64,000 nucleotides of DNA from Nocardia ninae NBRC 108245 (GCF_007990755.1 NZ_BJXA01000032.1:1-64000), one strand, 5' to 3'; positions 35,008 through 44,787 are shown, counted from the first letter of the stretch. Made by a program: numbers and translations. The notes: generated by a model not told the origin, from the sequence alone.

Positions 35008-36297
35008 TCATCCGCCGAACGGTGGCGGGGCCATCGGCTCGAAGCGCAGCACACGATTACCGAGCATGACCTCGGCGCCCGGGACCAGCACCATGGATTG
35101 GTTGGGGGCCAGGCGAATCCAGTCGCGGTAGCCGGGCAAACGGGTGCGGGTTCCATTGGTCGAGCCGCGATCCACGACGGTCACATCCCAATTCATGAGG
35201 TGGATCTCGGCGTGCGCGCGGGACATGCCGCCCGAGGAGTCCTCCACCCGCAACGGGACCAGGCCACGTTGCGCGGCATCGGAATGCTCTGGGTCGCGGC
35301 CGATTACCGCGTCCGCGGCGAGCACGAAGGATATGCCGTCATCGAGGATCAGCATGCCCAGCGGCGGCCGGACCACCTCGATCAACGGCTGGGTCTGGTC
35401 CACCGGCATGCCACACACCGTGCAGAACGCCGCCCGTGGGTCGCTGGGATGCGCTCTGGCGCACTTGAATCCCATCACCTTGACGGTGAGCGCGGTGGAC
35501 TTCGCGGTGGCTTCCAGTCGGCGCTGCAGGTCCGGGTCGGGCGGCGGGGCCGGGGTGGTACCGCGCAGCTGGGTCGGCGCGTGCTGCGGGTCCGGTGTAC
35601 CGCCGGTCCGGTGCGCGGCGGTCGCCGCCTGACTTCCGGTGGGCGGCTCCGCTTCTCGCTGCGACTCCGATGGCGGGTCGTGGTCGATGCGCGCGGTCGG
35701 CAGCGGCGCCTCCTCGTTGCGCCGATGCGCTCCTTCACGTACCGCGCCGGACCGGGCCCGCGCCCCGTCGGACCAGATGATCGCGCCACCCGCCTGTGCG
35801 ATGCCCTCGACGAGCCAGCCGATGCCGCGCTCCGCAGGCAGCTCGGGAATACGCCCCTTCGCGTCGTCGACGAACAACGCGACGGCCCGAGCGGGCACGT
35901 TGGCCACCCGATCGACGGTGAACGCCGCGTCACTGCCCCGGTACCGCTCGACCGCGCCGTCCCCGGCCAGCACCGCAGTCACCGCACCGTGCAGGAAAAT
36001 CGCCACCCCGCCGTTCGCTGCACGGGACAGAATCCCGAAGTCGATCGGCTCCCCCGGGCTGATCTGCTCGGCATGCTTCATCAACCAGCGCGTGGCCTCC
36101 CGCGCCACCAACGCCCCCGGCCCGTTCGGCTCGTGCTCGGTGGCCGTACGAACCAATTCGGCCAGCGATTCCAGGGCTAGCGCGGCCGGCGAATCCTGGG
36201 CCGGCCTGCCCCGTCCGCGATGCGCGACAACCACCACCGCCCCCGCGACGCGCGCCACCGCGTGACTACCGACAACGACCTCGACCTGCCGGTCCAT
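35008..36297 (-). CDS. FHA-domain protein with zinc-ribbon-like motif
   Basis: ATG 36297 (MDRQVEVVVGSHAVARV) is preferred within a longer frame that opens at 36420; no clear ribosome-binding site decides it. The 429-residue protein has an N-terminal alpha/beta domain of about 200 residues that I cannot assign. A Pro/Arg-rich linker and a short zinc-ribbon-like segment (CARAHPSDPRAAFCTVCG) follow. The C-terminal FHA domain (about 330–425) shows IGRDPEH, SRAHAEIHL and RGSTNGTR, the phosphothreonine-binding residues. It is a likely reader of the neighbouring Ser/Thr kinase. Confidence 0.85.
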   Translation of the reverse strand: MDRQVEVVVGSHAVARVAGAVVVVAHRGRGRPAQDSPAALALESLAELVRTATEHEPNGPGALVAREATRWLMKHAEQISPGEPIDFGILSRAANGGVAIFLHGAVTAVLAGDGAVERYRGSDAAFTVDRVANVPARAVALFVDDAKGRIPELPAERGIGWLVEGIAQAGGAIIWSDGARARSGAVREGAHRRNEEAPLPTARIDHDPPSESQREAEPPTGSQAATAAHRTGGTPDPQHAPTQLRGTTPAPPPDPDLQRRLEATAKSTALTVKVMGFKCARAHPSDPRAAFCTVCGMPVDQTQPLIEVVRPPLGMLILDDGISFVLAADAVIGRDPEHSDAAQRGLVPLRVEDSSGGMSRAHAEIHLMNWDVTVVDRGSTNGTRTRLPGYRDWIRLAPNQSMVLVPGAEVMLGNRVLRFEPMAPPPFGG

Positions 36298-36443
36298 CAA
36301 AGGAATCGGCCTCGGCGAAGCGGGCGTTGCGGGGTCGTTTGCACACGACCCAGGGTATTGCAATCCCACAACTATCGGGCCCCCTGCCCGGCGTCCGTCC
36401 GGTAACTTCAGTGGCAGCACGTGGAGGAAACGAGGGGCCGGTC

Positions 36444-37649
36444 ATGGTTCGGACATCACGTATCGCGCTGGTCGCATCGTGTATCACAGTGGCTGGTCTG
36501 CTGACCGGATGCGGCGGCGTGCCGGGCACCGCCACCGCGGGCGAGATCGACGTACGCCAGCTGGAAGTCGGCACCTACGCGGTCGACCGCCACCGGTACG
36601 ACCAGGACGCGGGCGACAAAGCCGCGCTGGTCGAGGGCATGCGAATGTCCGACGCGGTGGTCCCGACCGTGCAGATCGACCCGTCGCTGAAGGTCGGCCG
36701 GGGCAGCGCCGTGGTCGCCGACGCCGAGCAGGCGCTCGATTTCGTCGCCAAGTCCTCCAAGCCGGTCTTCGACGATCGCAAACTCATCACCGGCTACGCC
36801 GCCAGCGGCGCCGATCGCCCCGACCCCGAGGGACAGACCAACCCGGCCCCCGAGGCCACCGCGGTCACCATCGCGTTGTTCCGCTTCCCGGACCCGGCGA
36901 TCGCGAAGCTCGCCGCGCGTGAGCTCGAGGACGTCGACATCGCCATCTCACCGGAGAACCGCAAACTACCGTCCACCACATACCCGGACGCCTACATCCA
37001 TTGGCGCCCCGGCGTTCCCACCGTCGGCACCTTCATGGCCCACAAGGAATTCGTCATCTCCTTGTTCATCCAGCGCCCCCACGCCGACAGCACCGACCTG
37101 GTGGAGTGGGTCGACAAATCCCTCGCCGCCGAGCTGACCCAGCTGGACAAGTTCCAGGCCACGCCGCAGGCGAAGATCAAGGACTTGCCGGTCGACCCCG
37201 AAGGGCTGCTCGCCCGCGTCGCCGTCAGCGACCGCAAGAACCGCACCCCCGACACCGCCACCTTCGCTATTTTCGGCCCGCACCACATGGTGCACCGGGC
37301 CGACGACGAATCGGCACACCTGCGCCTGATCCAAGAGGCGGGCGTGGACCGCCAGGCCATCGCCGACGACAGCTACGTCGCGCGCACCAGGGACAGCGCC
37401 GCCGCCCAGGAACTGGCCGCCGGATTGATGGAAAGCGAAGGCGCACACTACGACACGCTGGGGGCGCCGAAGGACGTGCCCGGTGCGAAATGTCTGCAGC
37501 TCAACAGCAAGGGCAATCCGGAACGCGAATACAAGTTCCGGTGCTACGTCGCATACAAACGTTATGTGGGTGTCGTCACCAGCGACAAAGAACCGGATGT
37601 CCGGCAGAAGGTGGCGGCCGAATACGCGCTGCTCGCGAACAGTCTGTGA
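36444..37649 (+). CDS. Lipoprotein, type A of the five-member array
   Basis: The 401-residue protein has a signal peptide ending in LLTGC, then GEIDVRQLEVGTYAVD, the start shared by type A members. Mid-protein it has FPDPAIAKLAARELED and a YPDAYIHWRPG motif. The C-terminus carries two spaced cysteines before VAYKRYVGVV and ends with AAEYALLANSL. All five members share this end. I believe the family is annotated DUF7373 in Nocardia (from memory). No enzymatic motif is visible. Probably a surface-exposed sensor, adhesin or T7SS accessory protein. Confidence 0.82.
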   Translation: MVRTSRIALVASCITVAGLLTGCGGVPGTATAGEIDVRQLEVGTYAVDRHRYDQDAGDKAALVEGMRMSDAVVPTVQIDPSLKVGRGSAVVADAEQALDFVAKSSKPVFDDRKLITGYAASGADRPDPEGQTNPAPEATAVTIALFRFPDPAIAKLAARELEDVDIAISPENRKLPSTTYPDAYIHWRPGVPTVGTFMAHKEFVISLFIQRPHADSTDLVEWVDKSLAAELTQLDKFQATPQAKIKDLPVDPEGLLARVAVSDRKNRTPDTATFAIFGPHHMVHRADDESAHLRLIQEAGVDRQAIADDSYVARTRDSAAAQELAAGLMESEGAHYDTLGAPKDVPGAKCLQLNSKGNPEREYKFRCYVAYKRYVGVVTSDKEPDVRQKVAAEYALLANSL

Positions 37650-37734
37650 GGCGGTCCGCAACATTATGGTCGGGTGCCGCGGCACGCGGTGACGTAGGAT
37701 TCCGCGGGAACCACAGTCCGTCAGGGGAGGGACC

Positions 37735-38949
37735 TTGCAGCCGCACGCGAAGACGATGCCGCGCCGAACGACGTATGCCCTGGTCGCGACGGCAGCACTG
37801 GTGGTCGTCAGCGGTGGCTGCGGGTCCGACGAGCAGCGTGCGAACAACCCGCCTCCGTCCATCGATCTCAGCAGGCTCGATGTAGGAAATTACGATACGA
37901 AGCCGCGTCAGTTAGGCGCCGTGAAAAGTCACGACCAGGCTCGAATTATCGAAGCGGAACGGCTCGGCAATTTCGTGCCCGCGGCACTGGACATCGATCC
38001 CCGCTTCGTGCACGGCAATCCGTTCATGGCAACGGTGTTCGTCGATCCGGAAGCCGCCCTCGGCAAGGTGATGGCGGTGGACCGATTCGCCGAGGCCGCC
38101 CCGGATTTCGTCGCCGGCTTTCAGAGCTTCGGCCGCACCGAGGCCGAGAACCGAGGCATTGATCTGATGAACGCGGTCATGGTCTTCCCGGACGAACAGA
38201 AGGCCAAGGACGCGGCCGCCGCGCTGGAACGGGTCGACTACGAGGCAGGCGAGCGCAACACCGCCGTGCCGATCCCGAAATATCCGGCGGCATATGCCCA
38301 TTGGCAGCCGAACCAGCAGTCGATCGGATCATGGTTCGCCACCGGCAAATTCGTCGTCTACACGTGGGTCTACGACTATCTGAAGATCTATATCGAGAAG
38401 GTCGACCTGCCCGCCCTGATCGCGCTGGTGGAGAAGAGCCTCGACACGGTGGTTCCGTCCATCACCAAGTTCACACCGACCCCGCCCGACCAGCTGATGA
38501 ACTTGCAGATCGATCTGGACGGCATGCTGAACCGCACCATCGCACGCCCCAGAGAGGACTCGTGGCTCAATCCGCCCGGTGCGTACCACGGCCGCACCGC
38601 TATCCATTTCGCCAATAACGCCGCCGAGGTGTTGCGCGACATCGAGAAAGCGGGCGTCGACCGTTTCGCGGCGAACGGGATCGACCTCTATCGGGCCCGT
38701 GATGCCGCCGCGGCCACGACATTGCAGCAAGACCTCGGTGGGCTCACGAAGCGATTCAAGAAGGCCGACTCCCCCGCCAACCTGCCGGTTGCCGAATGCA
38801 AGGAGTACATCGGGCGCGGCAACCTGGCGATCCGCTTCTACTGCTCGGTGTCCTACGACCGCTACGCCGCGTTCTCCGCGTCGCACCAGTTGTTGGACGC
38901 CCAACAGCGGATCGCCGCCGAATACACAGTGCTGGTGAATGCCCGATGA
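37735..38949 (+). CDS. Lipoprotein, type B of the array
   Basis: Start is TTG 37735, directly behind GGGGAGG; ATG 37756 would be 25 nt away from it. Signal peptide with candidate lipidation Cys in SGGCGS. The 404-residue protein carries the type B signature SRLDVGNYDTKP with FVPAALDIDPRF about 45 residues later, then NAVMVFPDEQKAKDAAAALE and YPAAYAHWQPN. It ends with the family C-terminus (FYCSVSYDRYAAF, QQRIAAEYTVL). Its TGA overlaps the next ATG (ATGA), coupling it to a type A partner. Confidence 0.82.
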   Translation: MQPHAKTMPRRTTYALVATAALVVVSGGCGSDEQRANNPPPSIDLSRLDVGNYDTKPRQLGAVKSHDQARIIEAERLGNFVPAALDIDPRFVHGNPFMATVFVDPEAALGKVMAVDRFAEAAPDFVAGFQSFGRTEAENRGIDLMNAVMVFPDEQKAKDAAAALERVDYEAGERNTAVPIPKYPAAYAHWQPNQQSIGSWFATGKFVVYTWVYDYLKIYIEKVDLPALIALVEKSLDTVVPSITKFTPTPPDQLMNLQIDLDGMLNRTIARPREDSWLNPPGAYHGRTAIHFANNAAEVLRDIEKAGVDRFAANGIDLYRARDAAAATTLQQDLGGLTKRFKKADSPANLPVAECKEYIGRGNLAIRFYCSVSYDRYAAFSASHQLLDAQQRIAAEYTVLVNAR

Positions 38950-40166
38950 GGCGCGCGTTCCTGATCCCCTTCGCCGCCTTGCTCGCGGCGGGCCTCACGG
39001 CCTGCGGATCCACCATGCCCGGGACCGTCGAACCCGCCGAGATCGACATTCGCACGCTCGATACCGGGTCCTACCCGACCGAGCCGCTCAATGCGCACGA
39101 CGACGACTACAAACCGGATTTCATCACCATGCCGCACATCGCGGCGATGCGGTTGTCGGACTACGTGGTACCCGCCTACGAAATAGACCCGAAACTGAAA
39201 TACAGCCAGCTGCCGTTCGAGATCACCCGCGGCTCGCTGCCGTCCGAACTCGGCATCGAACCCGACCTGAAACCGATCGCCGCGCGGCACAAACTGCTGT
39301 TCGGCTTCCGGACAACCGGTTTCGATCAGAAGACGTCGATCATTCCGTCCGGCTGGCCGGTCAAGACCCGGCAGAACACCACGACCATCTCGACGATGGT
39401 CATGCAGTTTCCCGACGTCGAGCGGGCAACGGCGGCAGCGGCCGAGTTCCATGACGCCGACCTCGCCGCCAACCGCGACAACCAGCGGGTGCCGCTGCCC
39501 AAGTACCCGGCGGCCCGGGCACAGTGGCGGCCGGATGCGCCGTTCCTGCGCACCACCCTCGCCCACGGCCCTTATGTCGTCGCACTGCTCGTCTCCTCCA
39601 ACGGGCCGGACCTGCCCGCACTGACGGCGCTCGCCGAAAAGACCTACGACATTCAGCTTCCGGTGCTGGACCAGCTGAAGCCGCTCACCGAAGAAGAGAC
39701 CTATCAGCTGCCATGGGACCCGGATCATCTGCTGAGCCGCGCATTGAATCCGAACAAATTCGAACGACCGGCGATAGGCACGCAAGCGCTCTACAATTTG
39801 CGCGGAATCGTCCAGTACGCCGATGATTTGAGCGTCGCGAAACAGCGCTTCAGCGCGATGAACGCCGACCGCTTCGCCGTATCCGACGGAACAATCGTGG
39901 CCCGCACACCCGACGCGGCGGCGGCGAAGAGAATTGTCGCCGAAAGGCTCACACCCGCCCCGGTCGCGAACGATGCCGCAGCACCACCGAATGTGCCGGA
40001 TTCGGCCTGCGTCGAGCACAGGCAAGAGGCCTTCAACTTCGAGATGAAGCGATTCACCTGTGTCGTCGCTTACCGCCAATACGCGGGATTCGTGACCGGC
40101 AACCAGTTGCTCGACGTCCACCAACGCGCCGCCGCGCAGTACGCAATCTTCGCCAACAGCCGGTAA
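38946..40166 (+). CDS. Lipoprotein, type A, coupled to the preceding type B gene
   Basis: The 406-residue protein begins with a signal peptide ending in GLTAC and the type A signature PAEIDIRTLDTGSYPTEPL. Further shared motifs are RHKLLFGF, TMVMQFPDVERATAAAAEF, YPAARAQWRPD and the C-terminal FTCVVAYRQYAGF with AAQYAIFANSR. The overlapping start shows it is made together with the type B protein, perhaps as a heteromer. Function unknown. Confidence 0.82.
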   Translation: MRRAFLIPFAALLAAGLTACGSTMPGTVEPAEIDIRTLDTGSYPTEPLNAHDDDYKPDFITMPHIAAMRLSDYVVPAYEIDPKLKYSQLPFEITRGSLPSELGIEPDLKPIAARHKLLFGFRTTGFDQKTSIIPSGWPVKTRQNTTTISTMVMQFPDVERATAAAAEFHDADLAANRDNQRVPLPKYPAARAQWRPDAPFLRTTLAHGPYVVALLVSSNGPDLPALTALAEKTYDIQLPVLDQLKPLTEEETYQLPWDPDHLLSRALNPNKFERPAIGTQALYNLRGIVQYADDLSVAKQRFSAMNADRFAVSDGTIVARTPDAAAAKRIVAERLTPAPVANDAAAPPNVPDSACVEHRQEAFNFEMKRFTCVVAYRQYAGFVTGNQLLDVHQRAAAQYAIFANSR

Positions 40167-40242
40167 TGCGACGCCGCCGTCCCATCCCGAGCGGTCCAGT
40201 ATGCTGCCGCGTGGGGAGCACCGACTCAGGAGATTGTGGATC

Positions 40243-41796
40243 ATGGCGATAAGCCCCGGCACCATCGTGGGCGGGTACCGCATCCAGGGCGTGCTCGGTG
40301 CGGGCGGCATGGGCACCGTTTACCTGGCCAAACATCCCAGCCTGCCGCGGATGGACGCGCTGAAGGTGCTCAGCGGCGAACTCAGCAACGACCACGAATT
40401 CCGCACCCGCTTCGAGCGCGAAGCCAATCTCGCCGCCGGACTCGACCATCCGAACATCGTGTCGGTCTACAACCGTGGCGAAGAAGACGGCCGGCTGTGG
40501 ATCGCCATGCAGTACGTCGACGGCACCGACGCCTCCGCGGAACTGACCCGCGACCGGCATTCGATGAATCCGCTACGCGCGCTACGCATTACCACCGAGG
40601 TGGGCAAAGGCCTCGACTACGCGCACCGAAAAGGCTTGCTGCACCGCGACGTCAAGCCCGCCAACTTCCTGCTCTCCTCCAGCGAGGGTGACGAAGAACG
40701 CGTCCTGCTCACCGATTTCGGCGTCGCCAAATCCAACGACGACACCACCGAACTCACCCAGACCGGCAGCTTCGTCGCCACCATCGCCTACGCCCCGCCC
40801 GAACAGCTGGTCGGCGGCCACCTCGACCATCGTGCCGACATCTACAGCCTCGCCTGCGCCTTCTTCAAGCTGCTCACCGGCCGAAACCCTTACCCGGCAA
40901 CGCAACCCGCGCTGGTCATGATGGGCCACCTGCACGAGCCACCCCCGCTGGCCACCGCCGTCGACCCCGGGCTACCGCCCGCCATCGATCATGTCTTCGC
41001 CAAGGCGCTGGCGAAAGACCCCACCGACCGGTACAACACCTGCCGCGAATTCACCGACGCGGCCGCGAGCGCGCTCATCCCGGGGCACAATCCCGCCCCC
41101 ACGAACACCTCGCCGACCTATCCCATCCAGGTCTTCGATCCGCGGCCGAATACCGACCCGCGCGTAGCGGTTTCGTCACCACACGCAGTGGTGTCCGCTC
41201 CGCCCAGTTCTCGGAAACGGTGGTTCGTCGGCGCAGGTGCCGGTGCAGTCGTCGTCGCCTTGGCCGTAGGCATCGGGATTTGGACGTTGGGCGGGAACGA
41301 CTCCGCCAATACCAGTGCCGCCACCGGCACTGTCTCGGCCGGTTCGACCGTCGCGGTGAGTTCGTTGCCGTCGATCGAACAGGCCCGGGCTACCAATCCG
41401 GCGTTCCGCGGCAAGACCATCACCGTGGTGGATGTGCCACGGAGCAAACAGGTCTCGATTTTCCTGGGCGGTTCGGCGCAGACGAAGTTCCTCGAAGACT
41501 TGGGTTTCGTCTATAACCCCAACTACCCCAAACAGGGTGATGAGACGTTGCGCGTGCTGCCCAACGCCGAGTCGCTCGAGGTCAACGCGGACAGCTTCGT
41601 GCTAGCGGTGCGGACCGACGAAGACGCTGGCAGCGGCGGGCTGCGCGGACTGCCCTATCAGGTCGCGGGTACTCGGGCCACGGTCATCCCGCTGGACGAT
41701 GCCGAAGCTGTAGCGGCGTTCCGCAATTGGGGTGCCGGCTCGGAGCAGGTGTTGCTCGACAAGCTGGTGCCGCTGCTGCAGAAGCGGGTGAAGTAG
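40243..41796 (+). CDS. Transmembrane Ser/Thr protein kinase with extracellular sensor domain
   Basis: The 517-residue PASTA-less PknB-type kinase has all catalytic elements: glycine loop GAGGMG (19–24), Lys41, HRD at 134–136, DFG at 158–160 and APPEQ at 184–188. A Pro-rich juxtamembrane segment precedes one transmembrane helix (about 327–349) and an extracellular domain of about 160 residues. That domain (ARATNPAFRGKTITVVDVP, NWGAGSEQVL) is unfamiliar to me. It sits between two lipoprotein pairs and near two FHA proteins, so it probably senses an envelope signal and phosphorylates the FHA–ABC exporter, the FHA protein or T7SS components. Confidence 0.93.
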   Translation: MAISPGTIVGGYRIQGVLGAGGMGTVYLAKHPSLPRMDALKVLSGELSNDHEFRTRFEREANLAAGLDHPNIVSVYNRGEEDGRLWIAMQYVDGTDASAELTRDRHSMNPLRALRITTEVGKGLDYAHRKGLLHRDVKPANFLLSSSEGDEERVLLTDFGVAKSNDDTTELTQTGSFVATIAYAPPEQLVGGHLDHRADIYSLACAFFKLLTGRNPYPATQPALVMMGHLHEPPPLATAVDPGLPPAIDHVFAKALAKDPTDRYNTCREFTDAAASALIPGHNPAPTNTSPTYPIQVFDPRPNTDPRVAVSSPHAVVSAPPSSRKRWFVGAGAGAVVVALAVGIGIWTLGGNDSANTSAATGTVSAGSTVAVSSLPSIEQARATNPAFRGKTITVVDVPRSKQVSIFLGGSAQTKFLEDLGFVYNPNYPKQGDETLRVLPNAESLEVNADSFVLAVRTDEDAGSGGLRGLPYQVAGTRATVIPLDDAEAVAAFRNWGAGSEQVLLDKLVPLLQKRVK

Positions 41797-41944
41797 CCCG
41801 AGCGGTATCGCGGGGCAACCACTTCGAATGCTATGTTGCCGACTGCGATACGTCGTCGCCGCAGGCTTGACCAGCGCGCGAACGTATTCCGGGGGGATCG
41901 CTGTTCGTCGGATGCCCTCCGCTTGCCGGTCGATGGAGGGAACG

Positions 41945-43132
41945 ATGCGGAGACCACTCAGAATGCTGGCAGCCGGACTGGTCGCCTTGTCGGTGAGCGC
42001 AGCTGGGTGTGGGTCGGATTCACCGCCGCCGACGCCGGTCGTTGATGTCAGCCACCTCGACGTTGGTAGCTACGCAACCGCACCACGCGAAATCGGCAAG
42101 CCCGGATTCGACCGCGCGAGATTGAGCGAAGGCCAACGCCTCGCCAGCTTTGTTCCGTTGCCGATGGACATCGACCCGCGATTCACCGTCCAGTCCGGCT
42201 CCGGCACCAACGTCACCCTGGGATTCATCGAAACCGTCTATGCCCTCGAACTTTCCGCCGACCCTTTCCGGGCGATCACACCAGGCTTCATAGCGGGCTT
42301 CTACAGCCTCGGATATTCCGAGAGCGATATATTGATCGCCACGTCACTCACGAATACCGTGCTGTTGTTCTCCGATCAGCAGGCCGCCACACTGGCCGCA
42401 CCGGCTCTCGCACAGGCAGTCGCCGAGAAGAAGGGACTGAGCGCACCCGTCGCCATCGGCAACCGTCCGGATGCATTCGCGTTCTGGAAACCGGGGACTC
42501 AGGAGCTTTACGCGTTCCAGGCGAGCGGGCAGTACGTCATCTACACCACGATCAGAGATCGAGCCAAGATCCTGCTCGAGACCACCGATCTACCCGCCAT
42601 GGTCGCGCTCACCGAGAAGAGCTTCGATACGGTGGGTACCCGGCTTCGCGAGTTCCGCCCGACGCCACGGGACAAGCTGACAGATGTCCCTCTCGACCGC
42701 GACGGCATGCTCGGGCGTTCATTGACTCGACCGAGAGAAGACGATTGGAGCAATCCTCCCGGCCTCTACGACCGCACCGGTGCGCTCCATATGAGCGATG
42801 ATCCGCTGAGCGATAAGAAGCTCTTCGAGGAAGCCGGGGTCGACTGGATAGCGAACTCCGCCGGAAACGTCTACCGGGCCGAGGATTCAGCAGGCGCGCA
42901 ACTCATTCGGGACCGGCACAGTGAATTGAGCAAACTATATCGCCGGATCGACCCGCCGAAGAATCTGCCCGACGCACGCTGCCGTGAGTTCCGGGCGAAG
43001 AATTCGCTCGTCCTCAGATTCCATTGCGTGGTGTCCTACGACCGCTATACCGCAGAGGTGCGGTCGGGCCAGCTGATCGATGTACAGCAACGGATCTCGG
43101 CGCAGTACGCGATTCTCACGAAAGCGAAATGA
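41945..43132 (+). CDS. Lipoprotein, type B, second B–A pair
   Basis: ATG 41945 is preceded by GGAGGGA. The signal peptide ends in SAAGC. The 395-residue protein shows the type B signature SHLDVGSYATAP with FVPLPMDIDPRF downstream, which makes it a paralogue of the gene at 37735. It shares TRPREDDWSNPPG with that protein's ARPREDSWLNPPG. The C-terminus FHCVVSYDRYTAEV and QQRISAQYAIL is the family end. Its stop overlaps the next start by 4 bases. Confidence 0.82.
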   Translation: MRRPLRMLAAGLVALSVSAAGCGSDSPPPTPVVDVSHLDVGSYATAPREIGKPGFDRARLSEGQRLASFVPLPMDIDPRFTVQSGSGTNVTLGFIETVYALELSADPFRAITPGFIAGFYSLGYSESDILIATSLTNTVLLFSDQQAATLAAPALAQAVAEKKGLSAPVAIGNRPDAFAFWKPGTQELYAFQASGQYVIYTTIRDRAKILLETTDLPAMVALTEKSFDTVGTRLREFRPTPRDKLTDVPLDRDGMLGRSLTRPREDDWSNPPGLYDRTGALHMSDDPLSDKKLFEEAGVDWIANSAGNVYRAEDSAGAQLIRDRHSELSKLYRRIDPPKNLPDARCREFRAKNSLVLRFHCVVSYDRYTAEVRSGQLIDVQQRISAQYAILTKAK

Positions 43133-44397
43133 GCCGCATGATCAACCTACGTATGCGGCACGTGCCCGCTGCCCTCGTGCTGCTCATCGCCACCGGGTGC
43201 GGCGCGCCGATGACCGGGACACCGCAGCCAGGTGAGATAGATGTCCGTTCCCTCGACGTCGGCCAATACTCTACGGAGCCGCTGGATACCTACTCCGAAT
43301 ACGCGCACTCGGTGCGCCGCGGAACAGCACTGGCGATCTCGCGCCTGGCAAACCATGTGGTGACCGGTATCGATATCGACGCCAAGCTGCGCTACGGCAC
43401 CGGCGTGCAGGAAATCGCCAAGCCCGACGATGTCAAGAACGTCCTGGCGGAACCGGGTGTATCGATCGCGGCTCGGCACAAGATGCTGTTCGGATTCGCT
43501 TCCGGTAGTAGCGATTTCCGGGCGGAGCCGCACGTGGCCGTGGCGCCGGATGCGACGCTCACCACCGTGGCGGTCATGCAGTTTCCTGACCCAGGGTCCG
43601 CAGAACGGGCTGCGGCCGAATTCGAAGAGGCTGACTTCTCCGTGGCTTCGGACCAGAACGAGCGTGTGCAGCTCGCGAAGCACCCACGGGCGCATTCCCA
43701 TTGGCGGCCCGGCACTCCGACGATCGGTTCGGTCGTCGCGCACGGAAACTATGTGGTCAATACCTTTATCTCCACAGCCAGGCCCGACCTCGCCGACCTG
43801 ACCGCCCTTGCCGAGAAGGTCTACACGGCACAGCTGCCGATGCTCGACACCCTCGCGCCCCTGTCGGCCGAACAGGCCCTGCGATTGGACCTCGACCCCG
43901 AGGGTGACATTCGTCGAATCCTCAATCCAGGCAAACTCGATATACCCAGTGTCGGCAGTCTCGCGGCATACAAACTGCAAGGATTTCTACATTGGCAGAC
44001 AGACCGCACTGCGGCGAAAGATCTTTACGCACACGGTGAACGTTTCGTCTTCTCGAGCGCCTACTCGTCGACAACGAACAGCTACACCAGGGGAATCGCC
44101 CAAAGCTTCGGTAAGGGCATCGGCAGATTCTTGGACGGAGCCATTCTGATCCGAGCGCGGGATATCGACTCGGCGCAGGCTCTTTGGTCGAAGATTCTCG
44201 ACGCACCGGATACGAGTCAGGCACCGCCCAGAGTTCCGAACAGTAAATGCGCCGAGCTTCCGACGGAGGGGTACGTCAGGGACTGGGTTTGCGCCGTTCG
44301 GTACCGCAACTACGTGGGCTATGTCTGGAGCACCCAACTGCAGGACACACAGCAGCGCGCGGCCGCTCAGTACGCACTGCTCGCCAACAGCCAGTAG
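43129..44397 (+). CDS. Lipoprotein, type A, second B–A pair
   Basis: Start is ATG 43129 inside an ATGA overlap; ATG 43138 is also possible. Signal peptide ending in LIATGC. The 422-residue protein has PGEIDVRSLDVGQYSTEPL, RHKMLFGFASG, AVMQFPDPGSAERAAAEFEE and HPRAHSHWRPG. It ends with WVCAVRYRNYVGYV and AAQYALLANSQ. It is paralogous to the gene at 38946, with which it shares order, overlap and length, indicating duplication of the whole B–A pair. Confidence 0.82.
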   Translation: MSRMINLRMRHVPAALVLLIATGCGAPMTGTPQPGEIDVRSLDVGQYSTEPLDTYSEYAHSVRRGTALAISRLANHVVTGIDIDAKLRYGTGVQEIAKPDDVKNVLAEPGVSIAARHKMLFGFASGSSDFRAEPHVAVAPDATLTTVAVMQFPDPGSAERAAAEFEEADFSVASDQNERVQLAKHPRAHSHWRPGTPTIGSVVAHGNYVVNTFISTARPDLADLTALAEKVYTAQLPMLDTLAPLSAEQALRLDLDPEGDIRRILNPGKLDIPSVGSLAAYKLQGFLHWQTDRTAAKDLYAHGERFVFSSAYSSTTNSYTRGIAQSFGKGIGRFLDGAILIRARDIDSAQALWSKILDAPDTSQAPPRVPNSKCAELPTEGYVRDWVCAVRYRNYVGYVWSTQLQDTQQRAAAQYALLANSQ

Positions 44398-44787
44398 TAC
44401 GTCGACTCCGGCCACACCCCGGCTCTTTCCTTGCCGATATACCCACGATCTGCTGTAGCGGGAGCCATAGTGGTTGGGTAAGGTACAACCAGCCAGCCCA
44501 CTCGCCAATCAGAACATCAGCGAGCAGGGGGAAGGAGGGGAGCCGAGCGCTGGCGCTGCAAACATGCCATATCGACCACGTCCATAGCCTGACGAGCGGC
44601 CCATACGCGGCCCCGCCAGCACGGGCGGGCAGGTCGAAGGACGCTGGAGTCTGGTCTCCGTTGGGGGAGATCCAAACTTTCTCGAGTCGGATGGAACCGA
44701 TCAGACCTACCGAGCGTCCAATCAGATGTACAGGCCAACTGGGGGCTTCTGCCGTTGGCCGAGACGGGAAACCGAGAAGGAGCCAAA
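44398..44787. other. Long leader/intergenic region before the WXG100 pair
   Basis: About 390 bp with no convincing gene; open frames crossing it are shadows. It should hold the promoter of the WXG100 pair. GGTAAGGTAC near 44480 is a weak –10 candidate and no matching –35 is clear. AAGGAG at 44777–44782 is the ribosome-binding site for the first WXG100 gene. A long 5' leader is possible. Confidence 0.4.
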
